A stretch of DNA of 5,976 nt from Chitinophaga pinensis (GCA_943324925.2 CALPNL020000119.1:1-5976), one strand, 5' to 3'; positions 1 through 5,333 are shown, counted from the stretch's first letter. Program-made: numbers and translations. Notes: generated by a model not told the origin, from the sequence alone.

Positions 1-26
1 GGGTAGATTGGTATGATTGTAGTCAT
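1..26 (-). CDS. 5' end of an unidentified gene, running off the left edge
   Basis: An ATG at 26-24 opens a minus-strand frame with eight complete codons, read as MTTIIPIY, with no stop before the edge; the split ninth codon begins CC and must encode proline. It lies 10 bases downstream of a good Bacteroidota promoter match (36-67), and nothing else explains that promoter. The fragment is too short to name a family. By position, just beyond the replication module of an island, it would be the first cargo gene. An ATG with eight open codons can occur by chance, so the call rests mainly on the promoter and the layout. Confidence 0.35.
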
Positions 27-35
27 ATGTTATTT

Positions 36-67
36 CAAATGTAATAAAAATTCTTACAAGTTGTCAA
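36..67 (-). promoter_or_regulatory. Candidate Bacteroidota promoter for the leftmost gene
   Basis: On the minus strand, TTGACA at 67-62 is followed by TACATTTG at 43-36, which matches the Bacteroidota -7 box TAnnTTTG exactly. There are 21 bases between the TTG and the -7 box, inside the 17-23 range known for Flavobacterium promoters. Transcription would start near 29-33, giving a very short leader before the ATG at 26. Confidence 0.45.
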
Positions 68-79
68 TCCTTTTTATTA
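42..79. repeat. AT-rich 9-bp inverted repeat overlapping the leftward promoter
   Basis: TAATAAAAA at 42-50 is the exact reverse complement of TTTTTATTA at 71-79, with a 20-base spacer holding the -33 element. The spacer and right flank also carry a direct repeat TTACAAGT (54-61 and 83-90). With so much A and T a chance match is plausible. If real, it could be an operator covering the promoter. Confidence 0.25.
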
Positions 80-121
80 TTTTTACAAGTAAACCTATTT
101 GAAAATCAACTCTCAAAATTT

Positions 122-178
122 TTAGGAGTGGGGAGCTATCGGACTAAGAATTGTATTAGGGAGTTGCTTAGGGGGAGT
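122..178. repeat. Cluster of TTAGG(n)AGT repeats upstream of the leftward promoter
   Basis: Three related direct copies are present: TTAGGAGT (122-129), TTAGGGAGT (156-164) and TTAGGGGGAGT (168-178). They share the TTAGG head and the AGT tail and differ in the number of G's. A fourth partial copy, TTAGGGGGTGA, begins at 337. They lie 55 to 140 bases upstream of the candidate promoter at 36-67. The hexamer TTAGGG recurs only in front of the HTH gene (3076-3102), which suggests shared binding sites for one protein. Confidence 0.4.
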
Positions 179-195
179 AATCTTTAAATTTACTC
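175..195. repeat. Small 6-bp inverted repeat
   Basis: GAGTAA (175-180) and TTACTC (190-195) form a perfect 6-bp stem around a 9-base loop. The left arm overlaps the third TTAGG(n)AGT repeat. There is no U-tract, so it does not read as a terminator on either strand. Confidence 0.25.
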
Positions 196-336
196 ACACA
201 CTAAAATAATCAAGCTGGTTAGAAATTTTGGAAAATAATATTTTTAGTTAAGTAGAGAAATTAATCAAAAAGAGCAACTTAATGCCATATTAATATTTAT
301 AGCTTCGAGATTTGGTTTTTTCTTCAGAAGGATGAA

Positions 337-364
337 TTAGGGGGTGATGTGCATGCACCTCTAA
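337..364. repeat. Imperfect hairpin with a 10-bp palindrome downstream of the TOPRIM gene
   Basis: TTAG (337-340) plus GGTG (343-346) can pair with CACC (356-359) plus CTAA (361-364), with a small internal bulge. A perfect 10-bp palindrome, GTGCATGCAC, occupies 349-358, so two alternative pairings exist. It lies 25 bases past the TOPRIM stop codon. On the minus strand no U-tract follows, so a terminator role is weak; a protein-binding site is as likely. Confidence 0.3.
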
Positions 365-389
365 ATCAAAACACAAATAATTTAATATT

Positions 390-1265
390 CTACTCAATCG
401 TTTTTGATTCATTAATGAACACGTCTGCCAAATCACTTCCTGAATCCAAATCTGTTTTTTCTATCCAATCACTAACATGAATTTTAAATCCTTTAGTGTT
501 AAGTTCAATTGCTCTTTGTTTCCAATCTTCATATTCTGATTTATCAGGGAATGCAACAATTTTTAATTGCTTAATTGGGTCTAACATCGATTGTTTAAAC
601 CCATGTTTACTTCCAGTTGCTAACCAAGTGTAATCGGGCTTAAAAACGCTCATTATAACGGCTGTTTTTTCACTTTCAACGATTGCTACGGTCTTTTGAT
701 TGTTCCCCTGCACTAGATGTAATCCAAACAAACACTGGTCTACATTAAAGCCATTTATTTTATTTAAACTGTGCACCCAATTTATTAGCGCTTTACCATC
801 AGGCGATTTTGCTCTTTTACCAGTTTTAGGAATGTATTGCAGAATTTTACCTGCATGCACTTTTTCCAATTTATCAATTTGCCAAAATATTGTTGCTCCT
901 TTATAATGCTTCGAAGTTCCAATAAAATATTTTGAAACAACTTCTGTTACTTCTGCATCAGTAAATAACGTTTTCAAAAATTCAATAAAATTATTTTCTT
1001 TATTTTCAAGAAAGCTTTTCTCAAGTAATTCAAGACTATGAAAACTTGGTTCTGATTTTGGTTTACAACATACAAAGAAGCCTGATTTGGAATTTTTAGG
1101 AGGGTTGTGATAAGCGCAGTTGGTTTCTCTGTCACAACGTCCAAATTCATCCTCTAGATAACTGTTATTTGCATTTTCAATGTATTTTACAAATGATTGT
1201 TTATTGCATCTTGGGCATGTAAACTTTTTACTGCTTTTATCTAAACTGTATTTATATTGGTTCAT
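390..1265 (-). CDS. Zinc-ribbon/TOPRIM primase-like protein (DUF6371-type)
   Basis: A 291-aa protein, probably the nucleic-acid synthesis or priming partner of the upstream DUF3987 protein. Near the N-terminus is a CHC2-like zinc ribbon: CPRC (C17, C20), then RCDRETNC (C44, C50) and H53. The C-terminal half holds a TOPRIM-like fold: VAIVESEKTA with the acidic E197, then LATGSKHG, then VAFPDKSE with D241. Only one Asp of the usual DxD pair is present, as I recall for this family (FPDxG-like). The tail has SDLADVF, like the C-termini of other mobile-element primases. I chose the ATG at 1265 (MNQYKYSLDKSSKKF) because it fits the family N-terminus. Upstream in-frame starts at 1295 (ATG) and 1319 (TTG) would run through a 15-bp inverted repeat. 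It is the last gene of the visible operon. Family assignment is from motif reading only. Confidence 0.8.
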   Translation of the reverse strand: MNQYKYSLDKSSKKFTCPRCNKQSFVKYIENANNSYLEDEFGRCDRETNCAYHNPPKNSKSGFFVCCKPKSEPSFHSLELLEKSFLENKENNFIEFLKTLFTDAEVTEVVSKYFIGTSKHYKGATIFWQIDKLEKVHAGKILQYIPKTGKRAKSPDGKALINWVHSLNKINGFNVDQCLFGLHLVQGNNQKTVAIVESEKTAVIMSVFKPDYTWLATGSKHGFKQSMLDPIKQLKIVAFPDKSEYEDWKQRAIELNTKGFKIHVSDWIEKTDLDSGSDLADVFINESKTIE

Positions 1266-1283
1266 TTTTTTACTTTTTAATTT

Positions 1284-1350
1284 TGCACTATGCATTATCA
1301 GCACTTTCGTCACTTTCAAAATGTCGATAATGTCAATAATGCATAGTGCA
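1284..1350. repeat. Perfect 15-bp inverted repeat in the DUF3987-TOPRIM gap
   Basis: TGCACTATGCATTAT (1284-1298) is exactly complementary to ATAATGCATAGTGCA (1336-1350), with a 37-base spacer. The spacer begins with a 9-bp-period direct repeat of CACTTTC (1302-1308 and 1311-1317). The structure fills most of the 94-bp gap between the stop of the ATPase gene and the ATG at 1265. In the transcript it would be a long hairpin whose 3' arm ends 18 bases before that ATG. No U-tract follows on either strand, so it is not a simple terminator. Possible roles are translational control of the TOPRIM gene or a protein-binding or origin site. Confidence 0.6.
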
Positions 1351-1359
1351 GATAATTAA

Positions 1360-2769
1360 TTATTCTTCTTTTTTAACAACTATTCTTTTTTCATAAGTTC
1401 CGTGCTTGATTCTCTTGAATAAAACAGGATCATTAAGAAATTCTTTTACTCTTCTTTCTAGAAAATCAAACTGACTACCCATTTCAACTGCTTGTGCTGT
1501 ATTGAATGTGACAGGTAGTGAATTGTAAAATTGCTTTTTATTGTCTGCAAGTGAATACAAATACGAGTTTGGATTTTGAATGTAACGCAACACTTTTAAA
1601 GAACAATTCATATAATAGCTACAAAGTTTTTCAGCTCCAATTACAGCGTTCAATCCTATTTCTGTACTTTCAGGATTTTCCATCATTTGAAGTATTAACG
1701 CGAGTCGTATAAAATGGATATCAAATTTTGAAAATATTTCCCCTTTAATAGTGTCTTGATTTTCGTTTACCATTTCACATTGATTAAAATTCCAATGCAT
1801 GAAAAAATCTTTAGCTTCTATAGACCAAGTCAATACCCTTGCACCTGCATTAGGTCTTTTCATAGGATCAAAAAAAGCATTCATAAAATTAATGTACTTA
1901 CTTTGTAACTCTAAACTCGAATCTTCTTCACTTATTGGCTCCTTAAATGTGGTATCAGGAAACGCAAATAAGAAGCGTTGATAAAAACCGTTGTTTTGTT
2001 TTTGTACTGGGAACAGTTTGCCAAGCATTCTTGGCTGTATTCCCCCAATAATTGACAAATAAGGCACGTTTATTAATAATGGTATTGGAGAACCAATCCT
2101 ATCAATTGATGTTTGTTGATTTCTCCAAAAAGAAAGATAGGTACTTGATTGATCGGTTTTAGAATAATTGTTCATGCCTTCCAGAAATGTTGCCAATTCA
2201 TCACTAAGTACTGTTAATCCGATTGGGTTTTCATATAGTCTTTTAGTTAAAATTTCAGGCGTGAAGTTTGTTAATAGACTTTTCTGAAGAATAGGCTCAG
2301 GAACTGGTTTGATTTCTTTTTTTTGCTTTTCGTTCAATTTAGAATATTCGGCATATTCAATGTAAAGTTTAGTGTAAATCTCGTGTCTAATTTTGTCAAA
2401 TTCTCGAATTGGAAAAAAAACATGGTTTACTGGATGCGTTTTATTAGAACCTGCATTACCAACCAGGCAACAGTAAAGTGAACCATATTCATACCAGCTT
2501 TCTTTTACCTTTAACTTTACTTTAGTTCCTATGGCACAAGATATCGCTGTTAACATTGCTGTACCAGTGTAATCATGTGGAAACTTCAAAGATTTATTTA
2601 AATCAACTATTAAGTCACTAAATAATTTTGGGAAAGAATCAATTGGAAATGGATTATCATTTGCCAATGTTTCACATTTCATTGAATCATCAATTGCTGT
2701 ACTTAAACTTAGTAATGATTCATTTTGTAAATCCTCATTTGGATTGCTAATGTTGTTAGAATTCATCAT
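1360..2769 (-). CDS. DUF3987 primase/helicase-like ATPase
   Basis: A 469-aa P-loop protein of the DUF3987 (YfjI-like) type, common in the replication modules of Bacteroidota islands. It probably acts as a helicase or DNA-loading ATPase on the excised element. A Walker A-like motif, GNAGSNKT (residues 104-111), has Asn where most P-loops have Gly, in the family form GxxGxNK(S/T)HP. A Walker B-like strand with acidic pair LTVLSDE is at 185-191. Possible sensor or finger arginines are R247 (GGIQPRML) and R265 (FYQRFLFAFPD). The N-terminal 40 residues are polar and probably disordered. Two adjacent ATGs (2769 and 2766) could start it; an AAGGA at 2775-2771 is better spaced for the second. That AAGGA overlaps the stop codon of the HTH gene, which implies translational coupling. 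The biochemical role is inferred. Confidence 0.8.
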   Translation of the reverse strand: MMNSNNISNPNEDLQNESLLSLSTAIDDSMKCETLANDNPFPIDSFPKLFSDLIVDLNKSLKFPHDYTGTAMLTAISCAIGTKVKLKVKESWYEYGSLYCCLVGNAGSNKTHPVNHVFFPIREFDKIRHEIYTKLYIEYAEYSKLNEKQKKEIKPVPEPILQKSLLTNFTPEILTKRLYENPIGLTVLSDELATFLEGMNNYSKTDQSSTYLSFWRNQQTSIDRIGSPIPLLINVPYLSIIGGIQPRMLGKLFPVQKQNNGFYQRFLFAFPDTTFKEPISEEDSSLELQSKYINFMNAFFDPMKRPNAGARVLTWSIEAKDFFMHWNFNQCEMVNENQDTIKGEIFSKFDIHFIRLALILQMMENPESTEIGLNAVIGAEKLCSYYMNCSLKVLRYIQNPNSYLYSLADNKKQFYNSLPVTFNTAQAVEMGSQFDFLERRVKEFLNDPVLFKRIKHGTYEKRIVVKKEE

Positions 2770-2770
2770 G

Positions 2771-2775
2771 TCCTT
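2771..2775 (-). promoter_or_regulatory. Shine-Dalgarno-like AAGGA before the DUF3987 gene
   Basis: On the minus strand AAGGA begins inside the TAA stop of the HTH gene and lies 1 base before the ATG at 2769 and 4 bases before the ATG at 2766. Such sites are uncommon in Bacteroidota, so it may reflect tight coupling between the two genes and favours the second ATG. Confidence 0.35.
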
Positions 2776-3040
2776 ACTTTTTTAAATAGGTTAATGATTC
2801 TAAAACTTCGGTTCTCTTGTATAGAACACGATTTCCAATAGCATAGCTTTTTAGCTTTCCACTTCGCGTATGTTTCCAAAGCGAAGTTTTATTGAACGAT
2901 AACATTTTACAAACTTCGTCTCGAGTCATTAACTCGTTTTCAGATTGTGTGATTGCAGTTTTTTGAGTTTGCAATAAAGGAATAAGAGTTTCGGCCAACT
3001 CTTGGATTGTGATGCCGTTTAAAAAAATTTGTGTATTCAT
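2774..3040 (-). CDS. Excisionase-like helix-turn-helix protein (HTH_17/MerR-like)
   Basis: An 88-aa protein with a single winged HTH of the HTH_17 type at about residues 36-86: LMTRDEVCKMLSFNKTSLWK, then the wing LKSYAIGNRVLYKRTEVLESL. The first 35 residues (ITIQELAETLIPLLQTQ) look helical and may dimerise. Small proteins of this type next to Bacteroidota integrases serve as directionality factors or repressors. Here it also sits 4 bp in front of the replication ATPase, so it could link excision to replication. The start is the only good ATG, and the spacing to the upstream gene is 57 bp. That gap is full of TAGG/CCTA half-sites, the obvious candidate operator for this protein. The DNA-binding fold is well supported; the excisionase role is inferred. 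Confidence 0.8.
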   Translation of the reverse strand: MNTQIFLNGITIQELAETLIPLLQTQKTAITQSENELMTRDEVCKMLSFNKTSLWKHTRSGKLKSYAIGNRVLYKRTEVLESLTYLKK

Positions 3041-3045
3041 TTGTA

Positions 3046-3102
3046 CCTATTTTAGGATTAAGGCACAAATAAATATTAGGGTTATTTTAGGGTTTCCCTA
3101 AA
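3046..3102. promoter_or_regulatory. Candidate operator: five TAGG/CCTA half-sites before the HTH gene
   Basis: Within 57 bases there are an inverted repeat CCTA-TTT-TAGG (3046-3056), a TTAGGG at 3076-3081, and a perfect 7-bp inverted repeat TTTAGGG-TTT-CCCTAAA (3086-3102). The last overlaps the stop codon of the 202-aa gene. A weak -7-like box, TTTATTTG (3073-3066, minus strand, one mismatch to TAnnTTTG), lies between the half-sites, so binding could control a promoter for the HTH, ATPase and TOPRIM genes. Autoregulation by the HTH protein is the simplest reading. Confidence 0.45.
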
Positions 3103-3706
3103 TCGTTTTATTTAGATTGAAACCGATGTTTATCAATTGACTCTCAACTTTTTCTACTGTCTTAGTTGAATTCATAGGATTGTTTTTATCAACAACTTTT
3201 TTACTTAACATTGGATTCAACATTGGTTGTAAAGTCACTGATTTTTCGCCTGTAATTGCGCTCAAAATAGTAGCTAAACTATTTACCGAAGTGTTAAAAG
3301 GTTGTTGTTTTCTTAAAAAATCAATAACACCAAGTTTTTGTAAATAAATTATTTTTTCTGTTGCTGTGGCATCGCTTAAATCAATTTGAGAGGATTCAGT
3401 TGAAGAAGGAACTTCTTTTTTTTGTTTAACCCAACTTGTAAGAAATTGATAATGTTGTTTTGATTTATTCAATTCTTCGACCATGCCATCATATTTTGCC
3501 AAAAACCTATATGTCTCAATGGTTACATTATTTGACTCTATTTCATTTTTGAAATTAGCTAAATATTCAAATTCTAAATAAATAATAAATGTTTTATGTT
3601 CATCATTTGACATTGAATTATATAATTTTTCTATTTCAAAAGCAAGCTCTAGTAATGTTCCATTCCTAAGTTTTTTAATATTTTCATAGTAATTTATGGG
3701 ATCCAT
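3098..3706 (-). CDS. Unrecognised 202-aa island protein, two-part, possibly DNA-binding
   Basis: I do not recognise a named family with certainty. The N-terminal part (about residues 1-97) is rich in charged and hydrophobic residues and looks helical throughout. A Ser/Thr/Pro/Gln-rich linker (about 98-112, PSSTESSQ) follows. The C-terminal part (about 115-202) reads TEKIIYLQKLGVIDFLRK, then NSLATILSAITGEKSVTLQP, then NNPMNSTKTVEKVESQLINIGF. This resembles C-terminal regions I associate with other Bacteroidota mobile-element proteins, and the middle block could be a helix-turn-helix. There is no signal peptide, membrane segment or cysteine cluster. It starts 11 bp after the integrase stop, so the two are probably co-transcribed. 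Its role is unknown; a regulator of excision or replication fits its place. Its stop codon lies inside the TTTAGGG inverted repeat. Confidence 0.7.
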   Translation of the reverse strand: MDPINYYENIKKLRNGTLLELAFEIEKLYNSMSNDEHKTFIIYLEFEYLANFKNEIESNNVTIETYRFLAKYDGMVEELNKSKQHYQFLTSWVKQKKEVPSSTESSQIDLSDATATEKIIYLQKLGVIDFLRKQQPFNTSVNSLATILSAITGEKSVTLQPMLNPMLSKKVVDKNNPMNSTKTVEKVESQLINIGFNLNKTI

Positions 3707-3717
3707 TTGATGTAGTT

Positions 3718-5022
3718 TTATTGTTTGACTTCATTTCTTATTACTTCCATTTCAGCTTTTTTAGGTTTGGGAGCCAATTTACTAAAATACTCTAACATTT
3801 GGTGTGCGTTGTCATAAGTTGTTTTTCCAATGTAATTTAAAAACATGCGTTCAGTTCCATGTCCAGTAATACCAATTAATACAGTTGTTGGAATACGTCC
3901 ATAATAGTTAGAACAGAAAGACCTCCTGCAGACGTGACTGCTCAAAACTTCATATTTAGGAAATACTCCTTTAATCGTTGGCTGGTTGTGTTTAAGTTTC
4001 TTACGTCCTTTGGTTGGCATGGATATTTTGGCTGCTTTACAAACCTCTTTAATATATTCGTTAAAATGAACCAATGATATTTTATAGGGCATCCCATCTT
4101 CTAAAATTTTTAGAGCCTCAGGAAGAAGTGGTACAGCAACTAATTTTCCAGTTTTTTGCTGCTTTAATTCAATTATTTTTACACCTCCTAATTCCTTTAT
4201 ATTTTTTGAAGTGATATTTAATAAGTCACCTCCACGCTGACCAATCAAACAACCTAAAAGCAACCATTTTCGAGCATTTATAAGTGCTTCTCTAATAATA
4301 GGAGCGTTTTTTATAGCTTCTTGTTCTTCTTCGCTTAAAAAGACTATATCTTCGGGTTCTTTGCTTTCAGAAACTCCTTTAATGTTCTTAATTTGTGGAG
4401 ATGTTTCGATATCGTTTTTAGATGCATCTAGACAGATAGTTCTGATGTTTGCAATGTTTTTTCCAACGTAATTTGTAGAATATCCTAAGCCAAACAACCA
4501 CATTTTATATTTTTCAATAAACTTTAAATCTATTTCTTTTATTAGAATGCTTCTATTCTTAAGCACATCTGTCTCATAACGGATAATTGTATTTTTAAAA
4601 AGTTTTAAATTCTGTACTCGACCATTACTTAAACCAAGTTGTTTTTTTGCGTTTTGTTTGAAAGGAGCTTCGTCTATATACTTTTGAATATAGGTAGTCA
4701 ATACATCGAATGCAACAACCGGTATCTTATTATTGAATAAGTCAATTTGAAATTGAAGCCATTCACCAGTGAACTCTATTCCAGAACTAATGCCTGCATT
4801 ATAAGCATTTTCTAATGCTGATTTTAAATTTCTTAGATCAGTGTTTAAATTCCTAGAATCCTCATCTCTAAGTTTTGATTTCTCTTTCGCATCATCCCAG
4901 TTTTTGGCATCTATTATAAAACCACTTTTTCTCCATAGTAGAGTTTTTCGATCTATAGAGTACCGAACATAGATGTTAGAATTTCTATTTTTATTCCGTA
5001 GTAGTAGTTTTAGAGTAGCCAT
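3718..5022 (-). CDS. Tyrosine recombinase (site-specific integrase)
   Basis: A 434-aa integrase that would cut and rejoin DNA at the element's attachment sites. The order is the usual Bacteroidota one: arm-binding domain (about 1-95, MATLKLLLRN to the KNWD region), SAM-like core-binding domain (about 105-205) and catalytic domain (about 225-415). The catalytic set is complete: R263 (GQRGGDLL), K290 (QQKTGK), H363 and R366 (HVCR), H388 (GH) and nucleophile Y397 (FLNYIG). I start it at the ATG at 5022 (MATLK), because this N-terminus is typical; a TTG at 5043 would add seven residues and overlap the -7 promoter box. There is no Shine-Dalgarno sequence. It is the gene nearest the chromosomal junction and transcribes inward. 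It appears intact and probably active. Confidence 0.93.
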   Translation of the reverse strand: MATLKLLLRNKNRNSNIYVRYSIDRKTLLWRKSGFIIDAKNWDDAKEKSKLRDEDSRNLNTDLRNLKSALENAYNAGISSGIEFTGEWLQFQIDLFNNKIPVVAFDVLTTYIQKYIDEAPFKQNAKKQLGLSNGRVQNLKLFKNTIIRYETDVLKNRSILIKEIDLKFIEKYKMWLFGLGYSTNYVGKNIANIRTICLDASKNDIETSPQIKNIKGVSESKEPEDIVFLSEEEQEAIKNAPIIREALINARKWLLLGCLIGQRGGDLLNITSKNIKELGGVKIIELKQQKTGKLVAVPLLPEALKILEDGMPYKISLVHFNEYIKEVCKAAKISMPTKGRKKLKHNQPTIKGVFPKYEVLSSHVCRRSFCSNYYGRIPTTVLIGITGHGTERMFLNYIGKTTYDNAHQMLEYFSKLAPKPKKAEMEVIRNEVKQ

Positions 5023-5040
5023 AATTTCATAGTAAAAAAA

Positions 5041-5048
5041 CAAAGGTA
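5041..5048 (-). promoter_or_regulatory. -7 box of the integrase promoter
   Basis: TACCTTTG on the minus strand matches TAnnTTTG exactly and lies 18 bases before the integrase ATG. No TTG is found at the expected -33 distance. That position is instead filled by the 11-bp tandem repeat at 5055-5076, so the promoter may be weak or need a bound protein. Confidence 0.5.
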
Positions 5049-5054
5049 ATTTAT

Positions 5055-5076
5055 TTTGCTAAACATTTGCTAAACA
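5055..5076. repeat. 11-bp tandem repeat upstream of the integrase
   Basis: Two perfect abutting copies of TTTGCTAAACA lie at 5055-5065 and 5066-5076. The 11-bp period is one helical turn, so two bound proteins would sit on the same face of the DNA. They cover the -15 to -36 zone of the integrase promoter and could be arm-type integrase sites, an HTH-protein site, or both. Confidence 0.5.
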
Positions 5077-5210
5077 TAAAGTGAATTAATGCGAATTATC
5101 ACGATTTTGCCTGTATCAACAAAATCAATACTTCCCTTATAATAACTAGTTTTTCATACCTTTTAATTTCATTATAAAACACGGGTAATGTCCCCACCGT
5201 GGTCACGAAT
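5077..5210. other. Probable island-chromosome junction (attachment region)
   Basis: This non-coding stretch separates the integrase promoter from the amidohydrolase terminator, so the recombination point should lie here. It contains a direct repeat GAATTA (5083-5088 and 5093-5098, 10-bp period). It also contains a patch richer in G and C (about 5180-5207) with an imperfect palindrome centred on CCACCGTGG (5194-5202), which resembles a recombinase core site. No tRNA 3' end is present. No clear second copy of this patch occurs in 1-389, so the exact crossover cannot be fixed. Confidence 0.4.
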
Positions 5211-5276
5211 AAAAAGAAAAACCCAAACTTAATAATCAAGCTTGCTTGAATTAATTTAGTTTGGGTTTTTCTTTTT
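5211..5276 (-). terminator. Bidirectional hairpin terminator of the amidohydrolase gene
   Basis: AAAAAGAAAAACCCAAACT (5211-5229) and AGTTTGGGTTTTTCTTTTT (5258-5276) form a perfect 19-bp inverted repeat around a 28-base AT-rich loop. Each strand ends the stem in a T-rich tract, so it should work in both directions. It lies 57 bases after the amidohydrolase stop and would shield the integrase from chromosomal readthrough. Confidence 0.8.
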
Positions 5277-5277
5277 T

Positions 5278-5292
5278 CAAAGCGGAGCTTTG
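5278..5292. repeat. Small hairpin CAAAGC-GGA-GCTTTG between the terminator and the amidohydrolase
   Basis: A perfect 6-bp stem with a 3-base loop, followed by a second weak pairing GGGA/TCCC (5295-5298 and 5312-5315). The combination resembles short intergenic repeats I associate with Flavobacterium chromosomes. On the transcribed strand it is followed by A's, not T's, so it is not itself a terminator. Confidence 0.35.
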
Positions 5293-5333
5293 TTGGGAAG
5301 GACGAAGTCAATCCCGGATAATAAAAACGACTG

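Larger units (their letters stand above)
27..389. other. 363-bp non-coding stretch between the TOPRIM gene and the leftmost gene
   Basis: No reading frame of convincing length or composition exists here on either strand. The stretch holds the candidate promoter at 36-67, the TTAGG(n)AGT cluster, and small inverted repeats at 42-79, 175-195 and 337-364. No tRNA-like cloverleaf and no canonical intrinsic terminator for the TOPRIM gene was seen. Its size and repeat content would suit a regulatory region, a replication origin or transfer origin, or a small RNA; the sequence does not decide between them. Confidence 0.6.
1..5210. mobile_element. Integrative genomic island (partial): integrase, HTH and replication module
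   Basis: Five consecutive minus-strand genes form the typical integration and replication core of a Bacteroidota island: tyrosine recombinase, unknown 202-aa protein, excisionase-like HTH protein, DUF3987 ATPase and zinc-ribbon/TOPRIM protein. The integrase lies next to the right-hand junction and is transcribed away from a chromosomal amidohydrolase gene, which is the usual orientation at an island end. The right limit is placed just before the amidohydrolase terminator and is uncertain by about 130 bp. The left limit is not seen, because no convincing second attachment site was found and another gene appears to start at the left edge. No mobilisation or virion gene is present, so it could be an integrative element moved by other elements, a phage satellite, or the end of a larger ICE. 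Confidence 0.75.

Noticed and set aside
27..389. Retron-type RNA upstream of the leftmost gene
   Set aside because: No long pair of flanking a1/a2 repeats was found, and the next gene cannot be identified from eight codons.
700..906. Plus-strand frame of 68 codons
   Set aside because: It lies wholly inside the TOPRIM gene on the opposite strand, has unusual Cys/Pro-rich composition and no promoter; it is a shadow.
1266..1319. N-terminal extension of the TOPRIM protein from TTG 1319 or ATG 1295
   Set aside because: The added residues are lysine-rich and unlike the family N-terminus, and they are encoded by the arm and spacer of the inverted repeat. The ATG at 1265 fits better.
1518..1981. 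Two plus-strand frames of 60-64 codons
   Set aside because: Both lie inside the DUF3987 gene on the opposite strand and show no recognisable domain or start signal.
5023..5043. Integrase start at TTG 5043
   Set aside because: It would overlap the -7 promoter box, and the protein beginning MATLKLLLRN at 5022 is the typical form.
5099..5311. Minus-strand frame of 70 codons between the integrase and the amidohydrolase
   Set aside because: It reads straight through the perfect terminator hairpin, and its Phe-rich stretch is only the translated T-tract. It is not a credible gene.
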